Assembly: GCF_001949145.1 (NCBI RefSeq)
Contig: NW_019091360.1
Coordinates: 1,711,231-1,775,230, forward strand
DNA from: Acanthaster planci
Lineage: Eukaryota; Echinodermata; Asteroidea; Valvatida; Acanthasteridae
Direction of reading: 5' to 3'
Length of the DNA stretch: 64,000 bases
Part shown: positions 12,343-22,960 of the stretch, one piece after another
Layout: the number at the start of each line of letters is the position of its first letter
Position numbering within the stretch: position 1 is the stretch's first letter
Notes under the pieces: generated by a model
Databases searched by the model: none
What the model was told of the DNA's origin: nothing
The model's input: only the letters and a program-made list of their open reading frames with translations
Position numbers and translations under genes: made by a program

Positions 12343-12910
12343 CCTCAATCTTCCAAAATCCTCCAATTGCCCGACTTCATGCAAAAACTGCATTCATCCT
12401 CAATCCTCCAAAATCCTCCAGTTTTGGGGCTTATGCACAAAATGAAAGGTACCTGAATCCTCAATCCTCTAAAATCCTCCATGGCCGTACTTTGTTTGTT
12501 TGTTTGTTTGTTTGTTTGTTTTGGTCTTTTTTATTTTGGGGGAGGGAGAGGGTTAGGCTAGGTTGGTTGCTGGGCTGAAGCTGGTTTTTTGCAGATTTGG
12601 CAAACAGCTTTACTTTTGTCACAAACAAAGCAGACATGTGCATTTGTTTTAACTCACTGCAGTTGAGGATTGTGTATTTTATGACCAGCAGCAGTGAACA
12701 ATGGAACACACTGTCCTTGGGTACATGTATATTGCAAACAGTATAATGTGTGACCATATGCACCACTATGTGACCATTCATCCTCAATCCTCCGAAATAC
12801 TCCAGCTTTTAAATCAGCATTCATCCTCAATCTTCCAAAATCCTCCATGTTTCAATCACCATTCATCCTCAATCCTCCAAAACCACCCGGAGGATTTTGG
12901 AGGATTGCGG
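12343..12910. repeat. CCTCAATCCTCCAAAATCC repeat clusters flanking a (TTTG)n microsatellite
   Basis: Units start at 12343, 12398, 12459 and again at 12782, 12824, 12867, spaced 42-61 bp. The two triplets flank about 300 bp that begin with (TTTG)7-8 at 12491-12522. The last unit is followed by its own inverse (GGAGGATTTTGGAGG, about 12889), making a short hairpin. Confidence 0.8.
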
Positions 12911-14215
12911 TGGTTTAGGGTTGGACTACGTGTAAATACCTGTTAATACACCTTTAGTTTAGATTGAAATGAAATTTGTTAATTTTGTTAACGTTGTAGG
13001 AATGTGCAGATAGATCAGACTTACTCTGAGCAAAAATCGGAAACCTTGCTGAACTAAAAAAAATGGATACCACCAGTTTTTTTAATTTGTTCTGCTAGAA
13101 TTCAACTTGAGTAGAGCTTGCTTTTAAACCTAATAATCCTTCACCTTTTGGAAGATTGAGGACTGTTGGGGAACCCTTAAAAATCCCTTGTTTTAAAATT
13201 ACAATGTGCACGGCCAACGTTGTTTCTCAAAGGAAAAGTTAAATGTGTGGTCTTCCTTCCAAGCGCAAGGCTTTGTGCAGTGGTGTCTTCAGGCATGCGA
13301 TAATGGTGATCATATTCCTTTTAGACTTGCACAGAGACTGTTAAACCTTGGATGGTGATTATTTTACATTTCACCCAGCGATGTTGCTTTGTCACTGTGA
13401 CCATAGCATAACTAAAATCTTGGGTAACTTTTATCAAAAAACTACCTTATAATGATCCACAATTGGATATCTTGTTCAGTTGGGTGTTGTTTTTCAAATG
13501 GTGCATTTAAGCTTTAAACTGAAAGGAAGCTGCTAGCTAGTCCCTCCATTGTCCCTGCTGATGCGTATTTCACATCTGTGATCTTATCATGTGTGTCAGA
13601 ACTACAGAAAGGTTTGCACCGTATATTTCACAAAATTAAGACAGAAAAATTGCACGTTTGTGTCATGAACATTTAGACAGTGCTGACTAAAATCTTGAGG
13701 AAAGTACTGCTCCTGCACATTAGAAGAAAAATCAGTTTAACCGCTTGCCTCCTGGGTTTCCGGATCCGGGCGCCTTGGGTTTGCAAGCATAGCCGGGGTG
13801 TCTGAAATTGGACAAAGGAGCTGGACCTTGTAACGAAAGACCGTACTCGGAACAAGAGACCGAGCTGCGGGAATTTGCCATCATTTTTCAATTGTCATTA
13901 GCGGATGTAATCCGTCATTGTTATGAAACATGCTATATTATCTGGCAATTCATGGCGATGGTATATATATTTTCGTATCAGAACAACCTTTAATGGGGAC
14001 TGGTTTGTGGTCTGATATCAGCTAAAGTGATCACATGCTGATAAAAATTCACTTTTTCAAACTAATGAATACTGGTTCTTTCCTCACATGGAAGTGGCAA
14101 AGCCAAATCAGCTTTACCTTGAAAATTATTTTTAAATGTCTCTCCAAATGAACGCATCTCGAACTTCAACTGTGACACCATTAACGGTTTTCTGTTACTG
14201 ACCTTTCAAAGTTGG
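12911..14215. other. No gene recognised
   Basis: A short segment at 13738-13800 (CTTGCCTCCTGGGTTTCC then GCGCCTTGGGTTTG) resembles 19205-19150 inverted. Otherwise nothing is identifiable. Confidence 0.55.
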
Positions 14216-14665
14216 GAGGCAATGTAACTTTTTGGCACACAAAACTTGCTGGTTTATTTGAGTAGCATCTTTGGAGGCCTTTGAATTCTGAACTGTTTGT
14301 GCTGTTGGAAAGCTCCGTGAAAGTTCAGCATGGGTTACAGGGTAGCTTACAATTTCTCTTCCACAAACGGAAATGATAATTTTGTTTCTTTGATTCTCCC
14401 TCAGGTTGACGAAACCGACTTTGTAGATGCCGGTAGAAGGGATGCCCTCTCCACTTCGAACGAGACTTTTTGGACTTGTCAAAAAGGGTAAGATTTTTCA
14501 TCCTATTTACAGCAAAAGTTTTTTTTTTCAGGCCAATTTGAAGGGTTTTGCTTACTCAGGTGTGTGTCTGACTCCTCATTCCACTTCTTATGTCAGCTTG
14601 CCAGTGGGATTCGAACCTGGGTCACAGGGTTGGAGGGTGAGGTGGAAAGTACGTTACCAGAAGTG
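14216..14665 (+). mobile_element. Repeat family 'exon-core', copy 3 (core 14405-14487)
   Basis: CTTTGATTCTCCCTCAG precedes an 83-nt core followed by GTAAG. It is closest to the copy at 22.4-22.96 kb: both share ACTTTTTGGCAC plus GTAGCATCTTTG far upstream and the GCCAATTTGAAGGGTTTTG and CTGACTCCTCA blocks downstream. Past 14590 it contains a tRNA-like box-B sequence (reverse complement GGTTCGAATCC), also present in degraded form at 22.47 kb. This suggests part of the unit is SINE-derived. Confidence 0.7.
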
Positions 14666-17334
14666 AAGATTGGCGATATTAACTGACTTTTTAAAATGAA
14701 ATTGTCAACCCCCCCCCAAAAAAAGACACCCAAACCACCCTGCAAATACACAGAATGTTGGACTGAAACTGAATTCCCATGCTCATGTGTTCATCACATT
14801 CATCATTCATGGAGCCAGGCCTTGACCTTTACAGTGGTCACCAGCAGTCATTGTCGCGATGCCCCAGTGCACAGATCGCAGTGCCCTCCAAGAAAAACCG
14901 TTTCATCGCAGCCAAGAACAGAGCATAATGCACAGACAGCATTGCAAACAATCAATTGGATGGATTTACAAATGATCTGTTTGATTGGACCCTCAAAACT
15001 TAAAGGTCGAGGCCTGTGAGCTGAAACATTGGTTCCTAAAATTAAATGTTCAGGTCGTAAGTGTGTACATATTTTATAAACCCAGACTATAAAGATTTCT
15101 TATCATTATAACTGAAATAATGGAAACTGCACAGTATTTGCACTGTGATTGTACCAAATATTGTGGGATGTTTTAGGAATTTATCTTCATCCCCCAATCT
15201 CCCCTCAGTAATCAGCAAAACTTCAAACGTGGCCTGAAGACCTTGTGCTTTATTTAAATTGGGCCAGGATGTTAACTTCTACTGAAGGCTTCAGTTATGG
15301 AGATTTGTACAGATTTTGGTTCTCTGCAGTGTCTGTTTTTAATCCTTCTCCCTTGAAAGTCACTATATTGCCTGCTTTCAGAAATCTGCTTCTTTCATGT
15401 TCTATACTGCTTTTAATTTTTTCCCTTTTCACTCCAACTTGCTCACTTACTCGCCCACCACCCATCCCACCAAAATGTTTTTTGATATGGTTATCTGCAC
15501 CTTGCAGCATTCACGGTTACCAAATGCTGTCAATTCAAAAGTAGGGGTTTGCTGGCTGAACTGGGCATGTCCAGAAACCTCTTCCACTACTCAAATTCAA
15601 ATTTGACCTGCATGGCTAATGAGGGCTGTCAAGCTGCTTGCAGACAGTGCTTGGGCAATGCCCTTTGTTCTGGTCTATGGCTTGTTACGTAATAAGGCAC
15701 TGGTTTTCAATAGTGAAAAAGCAGCGTCCAAAAAGCCAGCACATTTCTGTAGTGCATCATGGAGGAAGGAAAAAGACATGTACATGTATCCCAATATGTA
15801 CCTGGTGTTTGAGCAGATATAAAAGCTTGAACACTGACAAATTGCCTTCCTGGTTTGTATATTTACCATCTCAGTTTATTCTGGAAACTGCCAACTTACA
15901 TGCTTTGCATTTATAAATCTTTAATAGTTTTATACATGTACAATTTAAGTATCTCTCTAATGAAAGTGTAAACAAACTGTTCACAAGTTATACATATGAT
16001 TGTGAGTGCACACTTTGTTCTCAAAATACAACATAATTAAAAGTCCCTTCATTTTTTTGTTGCTTTTCAGAACTCCCCAAAGAGTGCCTAACAGCAGTCT
16101 ACCCTCATCAGAAGTCCAGGAATCAGACGAGGTTAGCATGCACCTGCTCCACTTTGCTGCCCGTGCTGGTGGCCATTAGGGAACACAGCGCAGGTTTGTG
16201 GGCTGCATCAATGTTACATTGGTTGTACTTGTGACCGGCGGAGCAATGAATTCAGGAAGGTCAGAAAGGGGTGAGTTGTTATCAAGTCATTTTCTTCGTT
16301 TCAAGAATGTTTCATGTCACTTCATACATGTACATGTAGATGCAAGGATCCATTTGGATGTTGGTTAATTTTCAAAAGCACCACCAAAAAAGCCGCAGCA
16401 GCAATTCCAAAAACAAAAAGACGTAAAATTTGTCAGTTTCTGTTGTCAGTTTCTACCATTTTCAAATCTTCGCGCTGCAGATATTGGCTGCTTTTAACAT
16501 AACCCACCAAAATTTGGCAGTAGAAAAACACAAAGCGCTCTATGAATTGTCAATTAATTTGGGTCTTTTTATTCACCGGCGCTGCAAACATGTACATGTG
16601 TGATTTGTGGTTGTCAAATCTCAGGTTGTTTGGGTCAATTCAAAGTCAAGTTTCACATCATAGCAAAGTCAAGAGTCAAGCTTTATGTTGGTGTGTTTTT
16701 ACTTCAAGTGTGTAAACAGGCAATGTTGAACAATACACTTAGCTGTACAGTTCAGAGCGTACTGAATTTCCTCTGGCCATTGGATTTTTATTGATGAGGT
16801 CCTACTTAAGAAGTCCAAAGTATTGCATTCACATTTTCCTTTCTAAACTCATGGCCCTTGAATCCTGCTTTGAGTATCACTACGTCTTTTTAATTTAACT
16901 ACCAGTAAGACAAAGAGTAAGACAACTGATCCATGCAATACGTTGTCATAAACTGTAATTAAAAGATTTTGAAGAGCCCTAATACTTGTACTTGTAAGTC
17001 AATTTCATTTAACTGTATTCCTTTCATTTTGGAAATCTTCCATTCTGGCGATCAGTTAGCACTCTCTCATTCCCAAAGGTCCATCTTGCCTCATCCTTCA
17101 GAACCTGCAGTCGGACTAAAAAAATACAAAATTTTAAGTCAGCAGAAAATATTTTTGTGTGATAATTCAACTCTTGTTGTTTGACGTTCCTTAAAGATAC
17201 TTCTGGCCTCTTAATTGTTTCAAGATTTATGATGACACAATGTTAAATGAAAGTCAGGACCTCAACAAAATTCAATGCAACATGAAACACTTGAAATAAG
17301 AACACACCAACATAAGGCTTGATTTTTAACTTTG

Positions 17335-17560
17335 TTATGGTATGAAGCGTGACTTGGAAAAGACGAAAAGAACTGATATTTGACCTCCACAGTGACATGA
17401 AACGTTCTCGAGACTCGAAGTAAATGACAAGATAATAACTCTTCCCCTTTTTGTCTTCCTTAATTCATTGTTCCTCCTTTTGCAAGTACCACCAGTGCAA
17501 CATTGATGCTCCACCAACTTGTGCTGTGTTCCCAATGGTCACTGTTGCACTGTTGGGGAT
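17335..17560 (-). pseudogene. Inner foldback-arm module, left copy, with a short open peptide
   Basis: A 66-codon open frame on the minus strand (17535-17335) is repeated almost unchanged on the plus strand at 18357-18557. It contains CC-x4-C followed by a basic stretch (CKRRNNELRKTKRG). Shorter related sequence recurs at 16179-16320 and, inverted, at 19680-19830. The cysteine plus basic arrangement recalls the start of a transposon DNA-binding domain such as THAP, but the remaining ligands are not evident. I treat it as a possible coding relic only. Confidence 0.3.
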
Positions 17561-17975
17561 GTGCGCGGCGGGGGAAGGGATGTGCGCGGCGGGAAGGGGC
17601 GCGCGGCTGGGGAGGGACGCGCGCAGCGGGTAGGGTCGCGTGCAACGGGGGAGGGACGCGTGGCGGGTAGGGGCGTGCGCGGTGGGGCACGCAGCGGGGT
17701 GNNNNNNNNNNNNNNNNNNNNNNNNNNNNNNNNNNNNNNNNNNNNNNNNNNNNNNNNNNNNNNNNNNNNNNNNNNNNNNNNNNNNNNNNNNNNNNNNNNC
17801 ACGCGCGGCAGGGGGAGGGATGCGCAGCGGGTAGGGACGCGCAGCGGGGGTGGGACGCACGCAGTGGGGGTGGGACACATGCAGCGGGGGTGGGACACGC
17901 GCGGCAGGGGAAGGGACGCGCAGCGGGTAGGGACGCACGCGGTGCGGGAAGGGGTGCGTGCAGTGGGGGAGGGAT
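17560..17975. repeat. GC-rich minisatellite, left half (G-rich on +), interrupted by an assembly gap
   Basis: Degenerate 17-20-bp units of the form GGGACGCGCAGCGGG or TGGGACGCACGCAGTGGGGG repeat from the end of the inner foldback arm. GC content is far above the rest of the window. The gap at 17702-17799 falls inside the array, so the true length is unknown. Long open frames over it are artefacts of a low-complexity period. Confidence 0.85.
17702..17799. other. Assembly gap (98 N)
   Basis: A run of N inside the GC-rich minisatellite of the foldback loop. It is consistent with a sequence that is hard to read or collapse. Confidence 1.
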
Positions 17976-18054
17976 CATTTGTTTTCTAAAAAAATAAACT
18001 GATACAGAAATAAATCAGTAACAAAAAAAGTTTTTTCTTTTGTATATATCCAGA

Positions 18055-18330
18055 CCCACCCCCACACAGCGCGACCCCTCCCCATGCGGTGCGACCCCTC
18101 CCAACGCGGCACAACCTTCCCCACGCGGCGCGACCCCTCCCCACGCGGCGCGACCCCTCCCCACGCGGCGCGACCCCTCCCCACGCGGCGCGACCCCCCC
18201 CCACGCGGCGCGACCCCTCCCCACGCCGCGCGCGGCGCGACCCACCCCCACGCGGCGCGACCCCTCCCCACGCCGCGCGACCCACCCCCACGCGGCGCGA
18301 CACGCCCCCTGCCGCGCGTGTCCCACCCCT
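18055..18330. repeat. GC-rich 20-bp minisatellite, right half (C-rich on +)
   Basis: Near-perfect 20-bp units (CGACCCCTCCCCACGCGGCG) repeat about a dozen times with small variants. The strand asymmetry is opposite to the left half, so the two halves can pair. The array ends at the inner foldback arm near 18330. An AT-rich spacer of about 80 bp (17975-18055) separates the halves. The Arg/Pro/Ala-rich open frames here are not genes. Confidence 0.9.
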
Positions 18331-18339
18331 GCCGCGCAC

Positions 18340-18557
18340 ATCCCCAACAGTGACCATTGGGAACACAACACAAGTTGGGGGAGCATCATTGTTGCACTGG
18401 TGGTGCTTGCTACAGGAGGAACAATGAATTAAGGAAGACAAAAAGGGGAAGAGTTATTATCTTGTCATTTACTTCGAGTCTCGAGAACGTTTCATGTCAC
18501 TGTGGAGGTCAAATATCAGTTCTTTTTGTCTTTTCCAAATCACGCTTCATACCATAA
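18340..18557 (+). pseudogene. Inner foldback-arm module, right copy
   Basis: Reverse-complementary partner of 17335-17560, differing at a handful of positions and lacking a 7-8-base duplication present on the left. Its 66-codon open frame keeps the same cysteines and basic run. The substitutions are too few to test for coding constraint by eye. Confidence 0.3.
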
Positions 18558-20429
18558 CAAAGTTAAAAGTCAAGCCTTATGTTGGTGTGTTTTAATTCAA
18601 GTGTTTACAGTAAACAGCTAATGCCAAACTTCAAGAAATCCAATTATCTATGTTTCCTTTTCCTCTTATCACTGGATTTTGTTGAAGCCCTAATTTTGTG
18701 CAACATTGAATGTCCAAATCCTTTAAAAAATTGGATGTAAATTTAAGCAATGCACATGTAATTACAGTTATAACTTATTGCACTGATCAGCTGTCATAAA
18801 CATTTTTCTTTTAAAACGTTGGTGATACAAGGAACACGATTTGAGGGACATGACTTAATCACTGATGTCTTGGTTGACTTTTGACAAAGTAAAACATTGA
18901 ATGTTGAGCCCTAAAAATTGTGTGGGATGATTTCCCAGGGGATTTTCAAGAGTTTCAAAGTTCTTCAAAAATTCATAACTTCAATTCACTAGACGCTTAC
19001 ACCCACACGAATGACTGTCTGGTGGCTACTCTAATCTGACAGGCAACCTCCATTAACGTCAAAGTTTTTCAGCCAGGCCTGCTGCCTAGTAAAAAGAGCC
19101 CAGATTGCGCGGTGTTGCATAATTTCCTTTGTTCCCAATATTGGCATACAAACCCAAGGTGCCCAGTTCCAGAAAGCCCGGAGGCAAGTGGTTAAATAGG
19201 ACCTCATCAACAAAATCCAATGACCAGAGGAAATTCCGTCCCCTCTGAACTTTACAGGTCAGTGTATTCCTTGAAGTTCAACATTACCTGTTTACTCTAA
19301 ACACTTGAAGTAAAGACACACCAACATAAAGCTTGGCTTGTGACTTTGCTACGACTTTGACTTGAACTGACCAAAAAAACCCTGAGATTCGACAACCGTA
19401 AATCACACATGTACATGTTTGCAGCGCTAGAGAATAAAATGACCCAAATAAATTGACAATTCATAGAGCGCTTTGTGTTTTTCTACTGCCAAATTTTGGT
19501 GGGTTATGTTAAAAGCAGCCAATGTCTGCAATGCAAAGATTTGAAAATGGTAGAAACTGACAACAGAAACTGACAAATTTCCCTCTTTTTCTTATAGGAA
19601 TTGCTGCTGCGGCTTATTTGGTGGTGCTTTTGAAAATTAACCAACATCCAAATGGATCCTTGCATCTACATGTACATGTATGAAGTGACATGAAACATTC
19701 TTGAAACAAGAAGAAAACGACTTGATAACAACTCACCCCTTTCTGACCTTCCTGAATTCATTGCTCCACCGGTCACAAGTACAACCAATGTAACATTGAT
19801 GCAGCCCACCAACCTGCATTGTGTTCCCTAATGGCCACCAGCAGCGAAGTGGAGCAGGTGTACGCTGACCTCATCTGGTTCCTGGACCTCCGTTGATGGC
19901 CACTGATAATGATGGTAGACTGCTGTGGCTGTGCTAGGCACTCTTGGAGTTCTAAAAAGCAATTAAAAAATAAAGAAATTCATGTACAAAATGTTTTGAG
20001 AATGAAGTATGCAATCACAACCAGATGTAAAACTTGTCCACACAATTTGGTTCTTTTTTAACTTTCATTAAAGACACGAAGTATATAATACTTAAGATTT
20101 ACATTTGAAATGCATGTACATGTAATTTGAAAACCTAGATACAAACCGGGAAGGCAATTTGTCAGTGTTTAAGCTTTTCTTATCTGCACACTTCAGATCA
20201 AACATCAGGTACATATTGGGATACATATACATTTCCTTCCTCCATGATACACTACAGAAATGTGCTGGCTTTTTGGATGCTGCTTTTTCACTATTGAAGA
20301 CCTGGCTAGGTCTTATTATGTAACAAGCCATGGACCAGAAGCAAGGGCATTGCTCAAGCATTATCTGCAAGCAGCTTGACAGCCCTCATTAGCCATGCAG
20401 GTCAAATTTGAATTTGAGTGGTGGAAAAG

Positions 20430-20900
20430 GTCACTGGACATGCTCAATTCTGCCAGCAAACCCTTACTTTTGAAGTTGACAGCATTTGGCAACCGTGAAT
20501 GCTGCAAGGTGCAGATAACCATATCAAAAAACATTTTGGCGGGATGGGTGGTGGGCGAGTAAGTGAGCAAGTTGGAATGAAAAGGAAAAAAAATTTTTAA
20601 AAAGGGTCAGAAAGAAACAAAAAATTCTGAACGCAAGCAAAAATTACCTTTCTGGGAGGATAAAAAACATAGTGTACATGCTCAATTCTGCCAGCAAACC
20701 CCTACTTTCCATAACTTTTGCAGTTCACAGCATTTGGCAACCGTGAATGCTGTAAGGTGCTGATAACTACATAAGAATACATTTTGGTAGGTTGGGTGGT
20801 GGGTGTGTACGTGAGGAAGTTGGAGAGAAAAGGGGAAAATTTTCCAACAAAAGCAAACAGGTAAAAAATAACTGGAAGAAAGGTGAAAAAAAAAGTGAAC
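20430..20900. repeat. Partial tandem duplication (~245-bp period) at the outer end of the right foldback arm
   Basis: The segment beginning GACATGCTCAATTCTGCCAG at about 20437 recurs at about 20677. Both copies continue through a shared CAGCATTTGGCAACCGTGAATG block and a GTAGGT/GGCGGGATGGGTGGTGGG block into A-rich sequence. Only one copy is present on the left arm (about 15400-15580, inverted), so the duplication is later than, or outside, the foldback. Confidence 0.75.
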
Positions 20901-22419
20901 GGAACCAATTTTTTCCCCAAAGTAAAAATAACTGACACCTTCCATAGATATCACGTACATGTAGCCTCCTGGCTGACTTGAAATGAAGCACAAGATTTTC
21001 AGACCAATTTTTTTTAGGGGTGAGATTGGAGGCAAAAAATCACAAAATAGCCAAACAATGTTTGTTATAATAGCCCAACTACCAATACATGTACCTAGGC
21101 CAGTACTATAAATTTGCATTTGTCTCGACTACACGTATAGTGACCTGAAATCTTCCTTTTTCTTTTTTTACAATGTGCAAAAGAGGAGAACACCTCTCAG
21201 TACGGTACAATGCTGATGAAATGAACACAATGGGGTCAACACAGACTGCTCTGTACAGCGGTAACTCAGCATTTTGGTATACATGTATATGTATATGGTG
21301 CCTTGTGGAGACCCAGGAAAATTGGTTGAATAGGTCTCCACAAGGAATTTCTAAAGGTGAAGAGGTCTCCTCAAGGATTTCGTGAAACTGATAATCGCTC
21401 AAAAAGGATCAATTTTTTTCTTAAGTGTAAGAATCTGTCGCAAATTGAAGTGTTTCAAATGAGGGACATCCGGTCTAACCTTCAGCCCAGGAGAGTGATT
21501 CACGTTGAAATGGGAGCATTTTGAAAACATCGTTTCACACGCGACCGAATTAGTACTGGCGAACAAAGCCGTGTCTCCACAAGGACACAAATTTCGGAAT
21601 ATGTGTAGTGATCTGTTTTCAGCTGCTGATGCACCTGTTCCCAGCTCTGGCCTGCTCAAACGTTTGCCGGCCCGCCCTGTTTTGTGCACGAAGATTGAAA
21701 ATGTTCCTCAAGTCTCACCAAAACTGTTCTCTTCCCTCCATCTACGTTTTGGGCAGTGTCCACTAAAACTCCAATCGCGAAGTGAAATCAAATTTCCTGG
21801 AGTCATTGCTTAAAAGGTTCACGTGATACATAGTATGTACATTGGAACTATGAATAGATGGACCAATAACCAATGAAGTTGGCAACCTATATGTAAGAAA
21901 TGTCGGCTCAGGCAAGAATTGTTGAAAAAATTTAAACTGCGGAGTATCTGATGAATCTTTTTGAGGTGAGTCACAAAAGCTAAGTTTTCTACACGTACGT
22001 ATGTATTTTGTTTTAATTTTGGGAGGTCAAAATCCTTGTCTTTGCAGTGGGGAAAAAACCCAGCGTTTCCGCGTAAGAGTTGCCCATGTTGCACGGTACT
22101 TGGCAGTTGGTTTACACGACCACTGCGCATGAATGTACATTGTCCACAATGACACTGGCCATACTTCATGTTTCTGGTGTTCCTTTGCAAGGTTTTCCTC
22201 AATCAGTTGCTGTCATCAGTCCTGAATATATTTCTTTTATTTTAAGCACATTTTCGATATGTGGTAAAAGTGTATGGAACATTTGAAAGCTAAGGGCAAT
22301 GTCTAGTGTACATACATGTACATACCAGTAAGCACCTGATGGTTCAGTGTACATGCACCAGTGTTCAGTACAGTGGCACTGCACATTTTATTTTTGTGGA
22401 ACCAGTGAGTCCGAGCTTC
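20900..22419. other. No gene recognised
   Basis: Between the foldback and 'exon-core' copy 4. Several short GTCTCCACAAGG-like words recur at about 21305-21375 and 21570. Open frames up to 145 codons (20682-21119) overlap foldback repeat sequence and are not supported as genes. Confidence 0.55.
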
Positions 22420-22960
22420 CAGGAAGCCAGATTGGAGAATGGTACCCATCTCATCCTACAACCCTGTGACCCGGGTTCGGAGCTCAACAACGGCAGCTAA
22501 CATAAGGAGTGGAGTGAGGAGTCAGAAATACACACTGGAGTGAACAAAACCTCTTGAAATTGGCCAGAAAATCATGTGCTCTTATTCGAATGAAGAAACT
22601 TACTTTTTTGAAAAGCCCAAGAACTCTTGTTCAACGTGGACAGGGCCAACCCTTCAGAGGGCGTCTATGAAGGCGGTGTCTCCATCAACCTGAGGGAAAA
22701 TAAAAATAAAAAACTTGCGTGATTATTGATAATTTCATGGTGGACAAGAAATAAGCTACACCCTGAAGCCTGTGCTGCACCTTTGTGGATCTTTCCAAAG
22801 TGCACCTCAGCAGGAAAACTGAAGGAAATCCAGAATAATATTCCACCCTGCTCAGACATCCTTAAATCTGAGTGTATATTTAATAAAACCCAGATCAGCC
22901 TAGACAAGAATTTATAAATCTTCAAAGATGCTACTTACTTTTAGCATTTTCTGGGTGCCA
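22420..22960 (-). mobile_element. Repeat family 'exon-core', copy 4 (core 22689-22604)
   Basis: On the minus strand, TTTTATTTTCCCTCAG precedes an 86-nt core followed by GTAAG (22603-22599). Homology to copy 3 extends at least from 22960 to 22430 in inverted orientation, including the TGGCACC-type and GTAGCATCTTTGAAG blocks. The frame of the core keeps a PVH-x-EQE-like stretch seen in copy 6 but has a TGA at codon 12. Confidence 0.7.

Larger units (their letters stand above)
15400..20600. repeat. Large foldback (palindromic) structure, arms ~2.2 kb around a GC-rich loop
   Basis: Outer arm 15400-16810 is reverse-complementary to 19195-20600, and inner arm 17270-17560 to 18310-18620, at roughly 85-95% identity by eye. 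For example, the segments around 15715-15800 and 20225-20290 read the same on opposite strands, as do 16300-16400 and 19600-19700. Between these blocks (16810-17270 against 18620-19195) the arms have diverged or carry different insertions. The loop is a GC-rich minisatellite containing an assembly gap. The arms could be those of a Foldback-like transposon or an inverted duplication. No transposase is recognisable. I place the boundaries within about 50 bp. Confidence 0.85.

Noticed and set aside
18055-18330. Regular repeats resembling a CRISPR array
   Set aside because: Units are contiguous 20-mers without unique spacers, in a eukaryotic context with no cas genes.
17460-18441. Arg/Pro/Ala- and Gly/Arg-rich open frames up to 172 codons on both strands
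   Set aside because: Produced by the GC-rich minisatellite period; frames overlap on both strands and cross the N run.
20682-21119. 145-codon minus-strand frame
   Set aside because: Overlaps the tandem-duplicated foldback arm; related frames in the other copies are not conserved as protein.
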